DNA from: Capitulum mitella
Taxonomy: Eukaryota; Arthropoda; Thecostraca; Pollicipedomorpha; Pollicipedidae
DNA length: 64,000 bases
NCBI GenBank assembly: GCA_030062745.1
Contig: CP099854.1
Coordinates: 5,220,301 to 5,284,300, forward strand
Direction of reading: 5' to 3'
This document shows positions 13,004-24,300 of this stretch, in pieces. Under the pieces are notes generated by a model. It made no database searches. It was not told the DNA's origin and was given only the letters and a program-made list of their open reading frames with translations. How positions within the stretch are numbered: the stretch's first letter is position 1; every line of letters starts with the position of its first letter. The position numbers and the translations under genes are program-made.

Positions 13004-15032
13004 TTTAAACCCATAGGTGGGCATCGTTACTAAAAAATGTAACTTCGTTACTCGTTACTACGTTACTCAAAAAAACCAGTCCGTTACTCGTTACTTCGTT
13101 ACTCTGCCTTAAAAAGTAACGGAAGTTACCGTTACTCCGTTATTCCGTTACTTTTTTAAATGCAGTGAAAACCAAGCGAGCGCGGGTTTTAAGTTTGTTA
13201 TGCTGCTTTATGGTTGTAAAACGCATTCCATATACAAAGGGAAGAAACAAAAAGCGCTTACCCCAAACACTCCGCTAGCTGCCCACTGCCCTCACCAGCC
13301 GTTGTAGAGTCGGCGGCGCCGGGACAACAGCCGCGGCGGGTATTCTATCATTGTGTTAGCCACAATGTTCAAACCAACGAATTCCTGTTCATTGCCCGCG
13401 GCGCCGACGGAGCGGGAACAACCGGCGCTGGAGCGGACGCATGCAAAATGCGACAAACAGCGGACATCTATCGACTGGATTTGATCAACAATGCCTCTCG
13501 AAGTATCCGCCCTGAACATAATGGTCTCCGTTCAGAGCTCGTTTCGGTCTCGCGAACTTCTTGTTTTGTTTTGAAATTATGTGTGTGTATTAGTTTGTGT
13601 ACGTGCGCGTGCGTGGAGGTAAGATTTCTGATACCCGTGACGTTTTTTTAATACCAAACGACAAAGGACTCAAAAAAAACATGACTGATATGGATTTTAT
13701 TATTGTGAAACAAAAGACAAAAAAGGTGCTTTAGTACCTCTTCAGCACCCGCGAAAAGACAAATTAGCTATAAAAACATGGTCATAAGTAAGATGCAACG
13801 GAGGATGTTAGCCGTTCACAAGTGGAACATTTTGGAACGATGACGTGACCTGACCTGACCCCTGTGAAAGGCCAAAATTGATATCAATGAACTCGCTATT
13901 GTCTTACGGTTCAGTATATGTCGCTTAAGTTCAGCTTTTCAGGGACAAGGTATTGTGTCTATTTACCTAATTCCAAGGACGTGTTTTGACCTTTCATGGC
14001 GTCTGATGGCCTCAAAATTGGCCTGAGGTCAAAACTCTTGAATGTTTTCGTCTCAGTTTGACAAAACCTTTCCGCCGGTGTTTTCCTTTTTTCCGTGCGA
14101 TATATGGGAGCCGAGATCCTGGGAGGTGCGGAAATCCGCGCTCCCCCTCCGGCCGGGCAAAGGGCATTCTGAGCCCGGCGGGAGACGGGTTAAAAACACT
14201 TCATTTAACCCTATTCCCTGTGGGGGGCAGATTGTGCTACCCGTGTCTTTTTGCTTGTCGCTCCCACACTGTTTGCCGCAGCGCCGCAAGATTTTCTGGC
14301 ATTTCATGGAATTCATACACACGTGTTTCGTCAACATTTAAAAAAAATCGGTCCCGCAGAGGCGGTTCCAAGCCCCCGTTTTCGGCGGTAATGTGCTGTG
14401 CGTGAAGCTGCAAAGTTGTGCGGTTCACTATCGTGACATTCTGAGTAGAATAAAGACCACTGACTCATTTATATAGTCATACACATCCTGAACAATGCGT
14501 ATGCACACACATTTTCAGGCGAACGCACACCCAGGTACCGAAAAAATGAGGGAGCACATTATTGTGCTTATGGTGCCCTCCCAATTTTGTTTACCTGGAT
14601 CCACCTCTGCGCTACATATAAACTTAAACTGGATTGCTAGTTTAATGTTTAGTTTAATAAACATCTGATGTTTATATCACCCAAAACAAACAAAAACAAA
14701 GGAAATTTCTTATTTCAAAAATCACCATTCTTGCCCTCCCTGGAACTGCCTATGGTTTTCGATTTTAAATTTCAGCCTTCGGTATATAAAAGACTTGGAC
14801 ATTCCAAGCTGAACCGTGTTATTCCCATGAAAATTGGTTGGTAAACACGGCCGCAGTGACCTTTCAAAAATCCCCAAATTTTGGAGTTTGTTTGCCCCCA
14901 CGCCCTATTTTCGCAATTTTTGAATTTTTGGGGTCCGGAATTGGAGATCTCGTTGAAACATATTAAATGGCATTCATTCCATTAACACTGGACGAATGTA
15001 TCTCGAGATCTCTGGAAGGGCGGGGAGGGGAG

Positions 15033-15590
15033 GGGGCAGAATTGGTAATCTTCACCTTTCGGCCAATGCATATTTTTCGAAGGTGCAAAAGTGGCAACGG
15101 CTCATATCATGTTTGAGTTTGGCTCCTCACTTCTGCGTCTATAAAAATAATGTGTCAGCCGAAAGGTGTTTCGGCCAGTTGATATTTTTTCGGGAACGCA
15201 GAAGTGGTAACTCGAATCGCATGGACAATGTAGCCTGTCCTCCAAGTTAAAAATGATTTAACCTAACCTAACCTAAAACCTGCTGTATGGTTGCAAGGAT
15301 TGCCCTAGATGGGCATGTAAAACTAATTTTTTGTTAGGTTCAATTTGCCTGTTTTTTGGTTTGGTTAGCTCGTATCGGCTGAAGGCAAACATGTGTCAAC
15401 TGAATCAAAATTCAAGAGTTATCTAACCAAGTCAGTTTACACATCCAGTAGGGGCCAGTGCTTAGAAAAATACCTGAATGGGCTAAATTGTTCACACAAC
15501 TTGTGTTGCCACTTCCGCGTCTCCAAAAATTACGCGTAAGCGTCGGCCGAAAGGTAGATTACCGCAGATCTGCCCCCCCCCCCCCAGGGT
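15033..15590. mobile_element. second palindromic (foldback-like) element nested in the hAT-like element
   Basis: The left arm from about 15033 (GGGGGCAGA, GGTAATCTTCACCTTTCGGCC, AAAGTGGCAAC) is mirrored by the right arm ending at about 15590 (complement: GTTGCCACTTCCGCG, GGCCGAAAGGTAGATTACC, TCTGCCCCCC). The arms are more diverged than those at 8395-8982. A smaller hairpin (CACTTCTGCGT ... ACGCAGAAGTG) lies at about 15127-15207. A CCTAA run lies inside at 15259-15275. Target duplications were not identified. Confidence 0.6.
15259..15276. repeat. interstitial telomere-type (CCTAA)n run
   Basis: Three to four copies of AACCT inside the palindromic element, the second such case in the window. 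Confidence 0.75.
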
Positions 15591-15712
15591 AATGTGAACC
15601 TCACTGCCTGCAGAGAATATTAGGTTAAGGCAAATAGTCCAAGCAATAGTCGACAAGCTTCATAATTATGCTTCACTACTGACAACTTATTGTGCACATT
15701 CTGTTCTCACAC

Positions 15713-16000
15713 TTATTGTGCACATTCCTTTAGGTTTGAAAGGCTACTCTTGTGATCCTTCATTATAACCTCTTTCGGTCGGCACAGGACATACGTAAAA
15801 ATGACGTTTTTCCCCTCCTCCTTAAACTCAAAGCACGTCTCTAGATGTGGCCATGGGTGACCCAGACCGGGCTCGTCCTCTGCCTCCGAAGCTGAGGCAC
15901 CGTCGGACTCGGAGTCAAGGTTTTCGACCTCCAGTGGCGGCGTAAAGACGCCTTGATGGGACATTTTAGTGTCAGGTAGTTGAAATTTCAGGCCAGTCAA
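15713..16000 (-). pseudogene. hAT transposase N-terminal relic with damaged BED zinc finger
   Basis: The - strand frame (95 aa) carries HPWPHLETCFEF, GKNVIFTYVLCRPKEV and SSLSNLKECAQ, the order seen in BED fingers of hAT transposases (W-P-L...F, K-x-C-x-L-C-x-P, S-x-S-N-L-K-x-H). One metal-binding Cys is Tyr (TYVLC) and the His after NLK is missing, so the finger is broken. The frame stops shortly after, next to a 24-bp tandem duplication (about 15688-15730). Its place inside the 13012-16695 element agrees with an original transposase on the - strand. Confidence 0.65.
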
Positions 16001-16703
16001 GAATCAATCACCGCTCCATCACCCCATGGACATCACAGATTCAAGGCCATGGCGGCAGTAATCATGTGCTCAACAGCCTTGGGTCATCTTGGCGGGGAAC
16101 CGTGTGGCGGTGGTAAGCAATCCGTGACTGACTTGAGACAACATTGAAAACTGCCGTCAGCTGGCTGTTCCGGTATAAATGACAATAACTTTGATATCTT
16201 TTAGCCCGAAAAATGACGACTGGTCAATTTATAATTTGAAGTCATATCAAACTTACGCATAATTCAATACTTTTGTCCCAAAAGAGACCAAAGTCAGCTG
16301 GCCCTTATACTGAACCATTGCTGCCAGCTTGCCGTCAACGTTTATCAGCTGACGAATATTGTCAACAAGTCACTCCGCGATTGTCAGCTGAGTGCGCGCC
16401 CAGCCGTGCTTGTATCGCCGCACGCTATTGGGTGTTGGCTATTCAAGTAGCCAATGGCGTGTGCCGATGCAAATAAAGCCGGGCGGCGGTGTCTGTAAGG
16501 AGTTTAAAAAGTAACGGAGTAACGGAGTAACGGAGTAACGGACCAAAAAGTAACGGAGTAACGGACCACAAAAGTAACTTCCGTTACTCAGTCCGTTACA
16601 GTAAAATAAAAGTAACGGGTCCGTTACTCCGTTACTCAAAAAAGTAACTTCGTTAGTAACGGAGTAACGGAGTAACGGACCAGTGCCCACCTATGTTTAA
16701 ACC

Positions 16704-17340
16704 TTACCCGAAGCGAGAGTTCCTGATCGGAGATAGCTCACTTTATTTTGACCGACGGCAGATTGCGTTTTTATTTATTTATCTGTTCATTGATTTTTGC
16801 CATCGCTTATTATCTGACAACCTCCGCCTTGTTAAAACTGCCAGAAAATATTGGGAGGGGGACTGAAATCACATTCTGAGGGGCCAAGATGCACAAGGGG
16901 GCATGGCCTCGCAGAAGGATGCAATCGCCACTCCTGTTCAGCGTCGCGGGAATTCCTCGACAGTTGAAGGAGGCAAAAAAAAATAGGGCAGATTTTAAAA
17001 AAAATGGGGGAAGCTTCCCCCTACCCCCTCCCCTTCGCTTCCGGCCCCCTTTCCCCTGCTTATCTTACAGGAATAGGCATAAATTTCCGCAGAAAGTTGC
17101 CAACCCGTTGCCGGCCAAGATAACGTATCGCTTGCGGCATGATTCCACCGAATCTCGATCGGCCCTTTCTTCACCGGATTTAGTTATGATCATTTCTTCC
17201 TTTTTTGAGTGCACGGGCTAGAAATTCTTAAGTTTTATGTATGGTCTCCCAAAATAATTTCCTGACTTCAGAAGTCTCAAATTTTCCGTCATCTCTACAG
17301 CACTATTTCAGCAAAAACATATCGATTTCCGGTACCGTTC
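16704..17340. other. intergenic DNA upstream of the proposed hnRNP promoter
   Basis: No exon was recognised. It includes short A runs and a CCCCCTACCCCCTCCCC patch near 17020-17036. Confidence 0.4.
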
Positions 17341-17349
17341 AATCTGTCA

Positions 17350-17438
17350 CGGGCCGCCATCTTGCTTCGCGTGCCGGCGTCAGGCAGGGTGTGAATTATC
17401 TGTTGGCCCCTTTTGTTGCCAGAGTTCCTTGTTTTTAG
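17350..17438 (+). promoter_or_regulatory. candidate promoter and non-coding first exon of the hnRNP F/H gene
   Basis: A GCCGCCATCTTG box at 17353-17364 matches the YY1/Pho-type motif often found at or just after the start site of housekeeping genes. About 75 bases downstream lies an excellent 5' splice site, TAG|GTAAGTAG, with the exon edge at 17438. Some 230 bases later CpG becomes scarce and stays so until about 20.88 kb. Together these suggest transcription starting near 17.35-17.38 kb and a first intron of about 3.77 kb ending at 21208. This is inference; no transcript evidence is available. Confidence 0.4.
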
Positions 17439-17669
17439 GTAAGTAGAGTGTGGGAGACGGATTCAGGAGGTGGATACTGCCACTTGCTACTGAAGAACGT
17501 TTCCCAGCTATTGGCTTGCCTCTGTAGGGAAGTTGAAATACGTTTTTTTGGTGCATCTCAGAGCAACATCGCGGGTATTTGAATAGTTTATGCACCACAG
17601 CCAGTCTAAGCTCGGCCTGGTCCCGAATCGTGATTTATCATCTGATTGCGGCCAGTCGTAATTTCAGAT

Positions 17670-20600
17670 CGAATGAAAAAACAAAGGTGATTTGTTTGTT
17701 ATGTGATATATGAACAGGGTTGTGTGCATAAGGCAATGGTCATGTATATATTATGATATTGAGGATTGCAGATATTGACAAAGTGGAATGCATAGTGCAC
17801 TTTGAAAAGGTGCCATTTCAGATATGTAAAAATTGTAATGGCAATGAAAAATGCATTTCAGTATTTTGGTGTGCACCCTCTACTGCATTGCACTGAGTTG
17901 CCATTATTGTTGTCCTAACAAAAATAGAGATGCATTGTTCTCTCCTGTTCATTGGGTGATATTGATATCTAAGAAGGGAATGCGTGTTCAAATGATACAA
18001 AATGGAATGAAGTAATAAAAAATGCCAAAAGTTACACAAATGGTAATCTTACGTAACAGCATCGCTTCCACAGCTCAATCTATAAGACTGAGACTTTGCA
18101 CACCACTAGTTATTATTGGATGATTGAGTGTGATGTCAGCAGACTCATCAGCTGATTGGCCATGTTATTGTCGGTATGAGGATGCAGAGGTGGTGTATTA
18201 GCATCTGAGATGTGAGTGCTGTTTTCTGCATTATTGGTAAGCCCATCATAGGACAAACTCTGGGAACAGGGCATGGGTTTTGCTACTTTTTTTCTTTTAT
18301 TCATTTATTTTATTTGTTCATTTTTTCCTCTCCTATCCACATTTTTTAATATTTTTGTTTGTTTCTTTTTACCTTCTGTTTGTTGTTTTTTTATATATTA
18401 TAATGGTATGTATTCTGTATACATCATATCCAGTATGTATTTATAAATATATTTCTATGTATATTTATGTTCCTAAAAATTGTTCTGTATTTATTCTGTG
18501 TCTTTTAAGGTTCATTACAAAATATATTAACATCATATAGGTTATTGCCCAATGAACAGGAGTGAGATGACAACTCTCTACATCTGATGGGACAACAAAT
18601 ATGGAATCTCACACAGAACAATTGGAATGCTCAACCCATTATTGGAATGATATTTCCATGGATATTACAATCTTAATGCATTGAAAGTAGCATGTTTTCT
18701 CAACAAGACTATATATTCTGCATTTTAAGTATTTTGTCCCCAATATCAGAATCAATACATGTCCAGTGTTATATCCACCAGTGGCAAAATAAATTGAATT
18801 TGATCCATTGTGGCAGTGGCCATTTGGGGTATGGCTGTAATATAGCATATATACAGGTAATTGCTATTGAGCCATACTAGGTATGGTTGAGCACAGTTTA
18901 GTATGGTAGCACACACTTCCTACTCAACATAACCTAATGCCACTCTTTGTGCTACCTAAGCTTTGGTCAGAGCCAAGTTCAATCATACCATTGTATCAGC
19001 CTGTGGCCTCTAGTTTCCTATACTGCATCTGCAGCATGCAATTGTGTCCACAGCACATCACACCCTGTAAACACCCCTTAGTTAATGTTGGTAATAGAAT
19101 GCCCCAGACCATGCATCTAGCAGGGTTAGTATGGAAAGAAAGTCCACACATCCTTAGGTTCATGGCCAGTGTCTGTGGTGCCACTGTTGCAGATGATGAA
19201 TTATTAGGATGAGTTGATGGTCACCCAACTGTTACCAGGCATGAGTTACCAAGGCTATTTGAATCACTTTCCCACACAGTTTAGTGATGATGTTAGAAAT
19301 GAATTCATGATAGCTGTAGAATGGTAAATAATGGTTCAGCCACCAGTCACCAATAACACCAGTAGCAACCACTGGTTCAATATAGAAAAGCCCCATAGAA
19401 TCCCTTCTTCTGACATAGGAAATTAACCCCACCCAAAACCTGTTTCCAAGATTTTTCCTGTACTGCACATGCCAATATTGCAGAAAATGGCATTTGCATT
19501 GCAAACAACACTCACTGCAGATTCTAATACACCATCTTGATATCTGCACCAACAGTGATGACAGATCAGCCATTTTGGCCAAATTCAGTCATTTAGGCAT
19601 CAAGGGTGCAGACTGAAATTCATGCTGGCAGACTTGTTCCTGCCATAGCTCTGAATCACTGCACCTTGTTATTGGCTGTCTTCTCCATGGACTGTTGCAC
19701 CACTTGTGCATCCACACCTGCTAGGTCCAGTTTGTTTTGCCTGGAGAAATCAGACATTGGCTCAGCAACATCCTCTGCTCAGTGCTGATTGGTTTGTCTT
19801 TGGCAAGGGGAGGAGCAAGACAGCTGCAAGGGAGCCTAACAAAAGAGGGGTCAGTCATCCAGTAATAATTATGATCTGCAGGCTTCATTCTATTTGAGCA
19901 ATGCTCTGTGCAGAAGTGGTGCTGATGTAAAATAACCAATGCAGAGGTTATAAAATATGCTTTATGCCCCTGCTCCAAACAGGACATGTACCTGCATACT
20001 CCTTAGGGGCAGCATTCATACCATGGTTGGAAACTTGGTTTTTTTACTTGGTGTTGGAGTGTAATCTTTGTTTTGGAGTACAAAATTTTGCAGACCGTAG
20101 TAATGGTGTAAGTTGGCATGTTCAGTGTAATTCAATTATGCCATCATGCCTGCTTCTTACTACATAGAGACAGAGCAATTTGCTTGCAGAGGTAGAAATT
20201 TTGCAACATGGTTACAATGCAGTTTTTTGAAGGAGACAGGATCAAGCTTTTGGAGTATACAATGTTTTAGTAGCACAGATTTTTTGGTGTTCTTCAACAC
20301 CAGAAAACAACACCTTTTCCAACCCTCCTTTATACTCCACAGAGTCAGGAATGCCCATGCGAACAGAAACAGATGAGTGTAGATCCAGACCATGTGCCAA
20401 GTTTCCATCCATGAAACTGAACCATCCCAGAAATTTTGGCTTTGCCTCAGACTTTGACTACTTGGCCATTTTTGTAAATTGGTAATATGAAAAAGGGGCC
20501 AAATATTGCTTTACTGGTTTGATTTTTTTGCATTTTTTACATGGCTGTTGAGTGCATTTGTACAGACAGCTTACTTTAAGCACAAAAATTGTAGTAATGT

Positions 20601-20880
20601 GTAAAACACAGTTTGAAAGTTAGTACAGCTTTTGAGCCTGAAATATCAGTTACATATCGGAGTGAGAGGAAGTTGTGTCAATTTAAATGACAAATTGGTT
20701 ATTTTTCATGTGTTGATGGGTGAAGGTTGCATGCTGGTCCATTTTTTCTGACTTTTGTGGTTGTATCAATAGCTCCACCATGCAGTGTTTTCAAGTTAGT
20801 GGAATTGGCCTGCTTTACAAGCCCAGGGAATACACCACCAAACTTACCTGACCAGCTTGATCTGTCTGAACTCCCCTTCT
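17670..20880. other. CpG-depleted AT-rich block, probable intron 1 of the hnRNP F/H gene
   Basis: Over some 3.2 kb CpG is rare while TpG and CpA are common, in sharp contrast to the CpG-rich DNA on both sides (only scattered examples, such as near 18052, 18170 and 20655). No coding exon was recognised. The simplest reading is long-term germline methylation of the 5' part of a broadly expressed gene, a known arthropod pattern. A separate insertion of foreign composition is the alternative. Confidence 0.6.
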
Positions 20881-21209
20881 ACCACGATACAAATTACATG
20901 GGCCGACGACGTCACTCTGATTTACGTGACCCAGTGAGGTCATCAGTTTGTGAGCAGCCAGTCCATAGTATGAATCCATGCATCCTTGGGAGTAAACACA
21001 GAACATGGGTGCCAATCTTAAAGAGGATGGTGTCTTGTATTCATTTATTTTAGTTCATTCATTTTTATGGCTTCCAATTACTTCTTGATCTTGAGTATGC
21101 ATCATTTTTCATTCATTGATTCATTCGTTGCTCATGTATTGTCACCCCACCCCCGTCCGCTGCCGAGTGGGTGCGTCAGTCTGACCAGCTGTCCCCTGCT
21201 GTGACCAGG

Positions 21210-21303
21210 ATGTCGGGAGATCACAACGCCGAGGAGGGTCACGTGATCCGCGTGCGCGGCCTGCCGTGGTCGGCCACCGAGGATGACATCTTGAAGTTCT
21301 TTG
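21210..21303 (+). CDS. hnRNP F/H coding exon 1 (residues 1-31)
   Basis: This exon holds the start codon and the first strand and helix of qRRM1 ([13 protein letters not shown]). The ATG lies two bases after a likely 3' splice site (CAG at 21206-21208), so the true exon probably begins at 21209 and is preceded by a non-coding exon upstream. The 5' splice site is TTTG|GTGAGT. It ends in phase 1. The donor is strong; the acceptor has only a modest pyrimidine tract. Confidence 0.93.
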
Positions 21304-24300
21304 GTGAGTCCGTGCGGCTCCTGTTGGCAGCGAGATAATTCCGGCCATGTTGTGATATGCTGTATATTCAAGTTGTGTACAGTGCAGTGGCCATGGCTGT
21401 GTTGTGATCCATTTTCTGGGTTTGGCAGGACTCTGGTTTTCTTGCATAAGTTTATTGGCCTATTGGAGCGATCAGGGTAGCTGTGGCAGTTGTGGAAATT
21501 TCCAGAATTACGTGGTGCTTGGTTATTGGGCCTGGCCATAATTGTATTGACTTGACCTGGTCTGAACTGTCATAAGCCGGCCTGATATGTCATGACTCAT
21601 AACCCAACATGATCAGACCTGCCAGAAGTGGTGTGATCTGACCTGATGTCACCTGACCTGACCTGATCTGACCTGACTAAACTTTTCACCCTATTTAGCC
21701 TGGTTCGTCGGGGTATAACCTGTCCAAACGTAACCCAGCGTGAGATATCCTAACCTAGGCTACCCCTGCATGAGCTGAGCTTCGCATGTTGTGGCCTGAG
21801 CTGACCCGAGCGGCGGCGTGGCCGGCAGACAACGTGAACATCAAGGGCGGCACGGCGGGCATCTACCTGACGCTGTCGCGCGAGGGCCGGCCCAGCGGCG
21901 AGGCCTACGTCGAGCTCTGCTCCGAGGCCGACTTCGAGGCCGCCAAGAAGAAGCACAACTGCACCATGGGGCACCGCTACCTGGAGGGTGAGCGCCCTCA
22001 GCCGGCGACCGGCCCTGTGGCCGGGGACGTGCCCTGTTGATCTGGGCCATGATCAGCAGTGTTGCTGTGTCGGGTGGTTAGCCGTGATCAGCCCCGTTTA
22101 GCAGTGATGCTGTGTCTGGCGATCTGATCGGCGCTGATCAGCAGTCTTGCTGTCTGGCGATCTGATCGGCTGTGTCTGGTGATCTGATCGGCTGTGATTA
22201 GCAGTGTTGCTGTGTCTGGTGATCTGATCGGCAGTGATGAGCAATGTTGCTGCGTCACGTGATCTGATTGGCTGTGATTGGCGTTGTCGTGTGATGATAA
22301 GGAGTGTTGCTGTGTCTGATGAACAACATTGTTGTGTTATGTGGTGAGCTGTGATTAGAAGTGTTGCGGTGTTTTGTCGGTCCGGGCCGTGATTAGCCGT
22401 GCCGGTGTATTGTCGGTCCGGGCCGTGATTAGCCGTGCCGGTGCCGGTGTTCTGTCGGTCCGGGCCGTGATTAGCCGTGCCGGTGCCGGTGTTTTGTCGG
22501 TCCGGGCCGTGATTAGCCGTGCCGGTGCCGGTGTTTTGTCGGTCCGGGCCGTGATTAGCCGTGTCGGTGCGGTCCGGTGCCGTGCGGTGTTTTGTCGGTC
22601 CGGGCCGTGATTAGCCGTGCCGGTGCCGGTGTTTTGTCGGTCCGGGCCGTGATTAGCCTTGTCTTTACGGGTGTTTTGTCGGTCCGGGCCGTGGCCAGCC
22701 GTGCCGGTGCCGGTGTTCTGTCGGTCCGGGCCGTGATTAGCCGTGCCGGTGTTTTGTCGGTCCGGGCCGTGATTAGCCGTGCCGGTGTGTTGTCGGTCGG
22801 GGCCGTGATTAGCCGTGCCGGTGCCGGTGTTTTGTCGGTCCGGGCCGTGATTAGCCGTGTCTTTACGGGTGTTTTGTCGGTCCGGGCCGTGATTAGCCGT
22901 GTCTTTACGGGTGTTTTGTCGGTCCGGGCCGTGATTAGCCGTGTCGGTGCCGGTGTTTTGTCGGTCCGGGCCGTGATTAGCCGTGTCGTTGCCGGTGTTT
23001 TGTCGGTCCGGGCCGTGATTAGCCGTGCCGGTGCCGGTGTTTTGTCGGTCGGGGCCGTGATTAGCCGTGCCGTGCCGGACCGGGTCGAGGCGCGGTCCGC
23101 TCCGTCTGGCCGCCTCTCCCCTGGCTGACGGTGTGATAATCTTCTCTCTGAGCCGCCGGCCGCCGCCGCGGGCCGGCCGGCCGGCCTGCGGGGCGCGCTC
23201 TGAGCCGGCCCTGCCCGCTGCCGCCAGTGTTCCGCTCCAAACGCTCCGAGATGGAGTGGGTGGTGAAGAGGTCCGGCATGCACGCCGCCTCCATGGACGA
23301 CGGCTGCGTCCGCCTGCGCGGCCTGCCGTTCGGCTGCTCCAAGGAGGAGATCGCCAACTTCTTCTCCGGTGGGTCCCGCGCCGTGGGGAAGGGGAGTGTT
23401 CGGGAAGGGTCCGGAGCTGGTGGGTTCGGTGTCCGGGATGGTCTGTCATGTTGTGCGTGAAGTGTTCCGGTTGAGTGGCTCTTAATGTGGGGTTGGTTAC
23501 GTGAGTTTGGTATTGTTGTCTGCGTTTTGCGACAGATTTCTGCTTTTTATGACAGTTTGCGTGAAAAGACAATCGTTTTTGTTCCGTTATCGTTGTTTTT
23601 TGTTTTGTTTTGTTTTTTTTTTGGTTTTTTTTTGTTTACGTGTGGGAGGCACTCCTGCCTTTCCCCGTTTTTTGGCTCTGGGAATGTCATGCCTGTGCGG
23701 GGTGGTATGATTATGGGATGGACTCGGCTCAGCATGCTGGCCTTCAGTCCCCGTAGTTTTCAGCTGGGCGTCGTGCGAACCGCAGCGTCGCCGTCGGTCT
23801 TTAACGCTTCGAGTTTCGAACGCTGCCGGACTAACGGCGTAGTGATAGAGGAGCACGGCAGTGCCGGTCGTTGCCGGGGGTCGGGTTCTGTTGCGGGCGC
23901 TGACGCCGCTCGGCCCACGGCCAGGCGGTGTAGGCTTGGCCCGTCCGAGACCTGTTGAGGCAGAGCCACGCTCGGTGGCCTGCGCCGGCCGGAGGCTGGC
24001 CGCGTGTCGGCGCTGCCGGCCCGCCGCTACAGCCGGCGGTCTTCGCGAGCGCTCCCGTGTGTGTTTGTGTGCGTGTGTGCGAGCGTGCGTGCGTGAGTTC
24101 GCCGGCGGACGGACGGCCGGGCGCGGGCGCCGTCGCGCCGCGGTGCCGGGCGACCGGTGTGGTAACGCTGCTCTGTGTTCTGGGTGTTCCTGCAGGGTTG
24201 GAGGTGGTTCCCAACGGGATTACCATTCCCCTGGACGGTCAGGGCCGCTCGTCGGGGGAGGCGTACGTCCAGTTTGTAAACAAGGAGGTGGCGGAGCGGG

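Larger units (their letters stand above)
13012..16695. mobile_element. hAT-like DNA transposon, about 3.7 kb, decayed
   Basis: The left end CATAGGTGGGCA (13012-13023) and right end TGCCCACCTATG (16684-16695) are perfect inverted repeats, flanked by the octamer TTTAAACC on both sides (13004-13011 and 16696-16703). Both ends carry dense subterminal GTTAC/GTAAC repeats (13025-13155 and 16505-16680), typical of transposase binding regions. An 8-bp duplication, termini of this form and a BED-finger relic inside indicate the hAT superfamily. No full transposase frame is left and other repeats lie inside, so it is probably immobile on its own. Confidence 0.85.

Noticed and set aside
13292..13519. 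hAT transposase C-terminal dimerisation region on the - strand (SVGAAGNE...)
   Set aside because: The position inside the hAT-like element is right, but the resemblance to the ERLFSAAGN motif is too weak to call.
15713..16000. Host gene with an acidic N-terminus
   Set aside because: The WPHLE...LCRPK...SNLK order matches a BED finger of a transposase, with metal-binding residues missing, inside a defined hAT-like element.
22355..23572. A 405-codon - strand frame antisense to hnRNP intron 2 and exon 3
   Set aside because: It is repeat translation of the intron 2 minisatellite; it overlaps a conserved coding exon on the other strand.
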